Shown one piece after another: positions 63,752 to 64,000 of a stretch of DNA of 64,000 bases. The position numbers were made by a program, and so were the translations under genes. This stretch comes from Aquitalea denitrificans (GTDB lineage: Bacteria; Pseudomonadota; Gammaproteobacteria; Burkholderiales; Chromobacteriaceae), in contig NZ_CP047241.1 in assembly GCF_009856625.1 (NCBI RefSeq), positions 4,278,001 to 4,342,000 on the forward strand. Direction: 5' to 3'. The notes beneath the pieces are model-generated. The model saw only the letters and a list, made by a program, of their open reading frames with translations, was not told the DNA's origin and did no database searches. Within the stretch, counting starts at the first letter, position 1, and every line of letters starts with the position of its first letter.

Positions 63752-64000
63752 ATGCGAGAACCACTCAGCGTTGTGCTCATCACCAAAAATGCGGCCTTAC
63801 AGCTGGAAAAAACCTTGGCAAGCATTCAGTGGGCAGAAGAAATCGTGGTGGTGGATTCGGGTAGTACAGACAATACGGTTGCCATAGCTTCTGCCTATAA
63901 GGCGAAAGTTATCCACCAGAGCTGGCTAGGATTCGGTCCACAAAAGCAGTTTGCCGTTCAGGCAGCCAGTCATGACTGGGTGCTATGTCTGGACGCAGAC
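63752..64000 (+). CDS. Family 2 glycosyltransferase, N-terminal part (runs off right edge)
   Basis: The 83 visible residues begin MREPLSVVLITKNAA, then WAEEIVVVDSGSTDNT and a DxD-type metal motif in LCLDAD at the edge. This is the GT-A fold of family 2, most like WaaE/KdtX-type LPS core glucosyltransferases, which fits the waaC-waaA context across the gap. The ATG at 63752 has only a weak A-rich ribosome site (AAGAAAAG). The gene is divergent from waaC with the DnaA-box cluster between them. Confidence 0.85.
   Translation, partial: MREPLSVVLITKNAALQLEKTLASIQWAEEIVVVDSGSTDNTVAIASAYKAKVIHQSWLGFGPQKQFAVQAASHDWVLCLDAD

Overview
The window looks like chromosomal DNA of a GC-rich betaproteobacterium of the order Neisseriales, most like Chromobacteriaceae (Chromobacterium, Aquitalea, Vogesella). 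This rests on remembered protein families and gene neighbourhoods (parC-pilS-pilR; tkt-gap-pgk-fba; yggS-proC-yggT beside pilT-pilU; rubredoxin divergent from thiD-thiE; cyaY divergent from lptM), not on a database search. I see no insertion sequence, prophage, integron or CRISPR array. The DNA is mostly ordinary housekeeping sequence with tight, often translationally coupled operons.

Layout. 1-2.4 kb: a leftward signalling operon (receiver plus degenerate EAL protein, second receiver protein, start of a membrane sensor). 2.7-8.3 kb: a complete leftward rRNA operon (promoter, boxA, 16S, tRNA-Ile, tRNA-Ala, 23S, 5S, terminator). 8.5-13.8 kb: leftward parC-pilS-pilR. 13.9-15.1 kb: a GNAT acetyltransferase and a membrane protein. 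15.4-22.0 kb: rightward central carbon genes tkt, gap, pgk, a LysE-type exporter and class II fba. 22.1-23.6 kb: a small membrane protein, moaD, moaE, mobA. 23.5-25.6 kb: a LysR regulator divergent from an EamA exporter. 25.7-30.1 kb: leftward aroG, dksA, a cytochrome c, yggT, proC, yggS. 30.2-35.4 kb: pilT, pilU, a receiver-TPR protein and an opposing EAL-HDOD protein. 35.6-38.9 kb: a glutamate/aspartate-type ABC importer. 39.2-43.8 kb: rsmA, yqaA, cyaY, lptM, an aminotransferase, and small HhH, VOC and CZB proteins. 43.8-51.8 kb: a SNF2 helicase, hemL, a CYTH protein, hemJ, an M48 lipoprotein protease, rubredoxin, thiD, thiE. 51.8-53.8 kb: an AT-richer LysR/metallo-beta-lactamase-fold pair. 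53.9-60.9 kb: a TetR-controlled ABC exporter operon with its own outer-membrane factor. 61.0-64.0 kb: waaA, waaC and the start of a family 2 glycosyltransferase.

How parts fit. PilS/PilR would control pilin transcription while PilT/PilU power pilus retraction. DksA acts on rRNA promoters like the one seen here, which has a GC-rich discriminator. hemL and hemJ are two steps of haem synthesis. MoaD/MoaE/MobA make molybdenum cofactor. waaC and waaA build the inner lipopolysaccharide.

The most unusual signal is at 63.2-63.7 kb: seven consensus DnaA boxes in about 500 bases, most of them in an AT-rich gap between waaC and the glycosyltransferase gene. No dnaA, dnaN, rpmH or gyrB is visible nearby. 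It may be a replication origin, a DnaA-titration site or a DnaA-controlled promoter. Smaller points are a GapB-like cofactor signature in the GAPDH, a DksA with only one of four zinc cysteines, and several unexplained palindromes in promoter regions.
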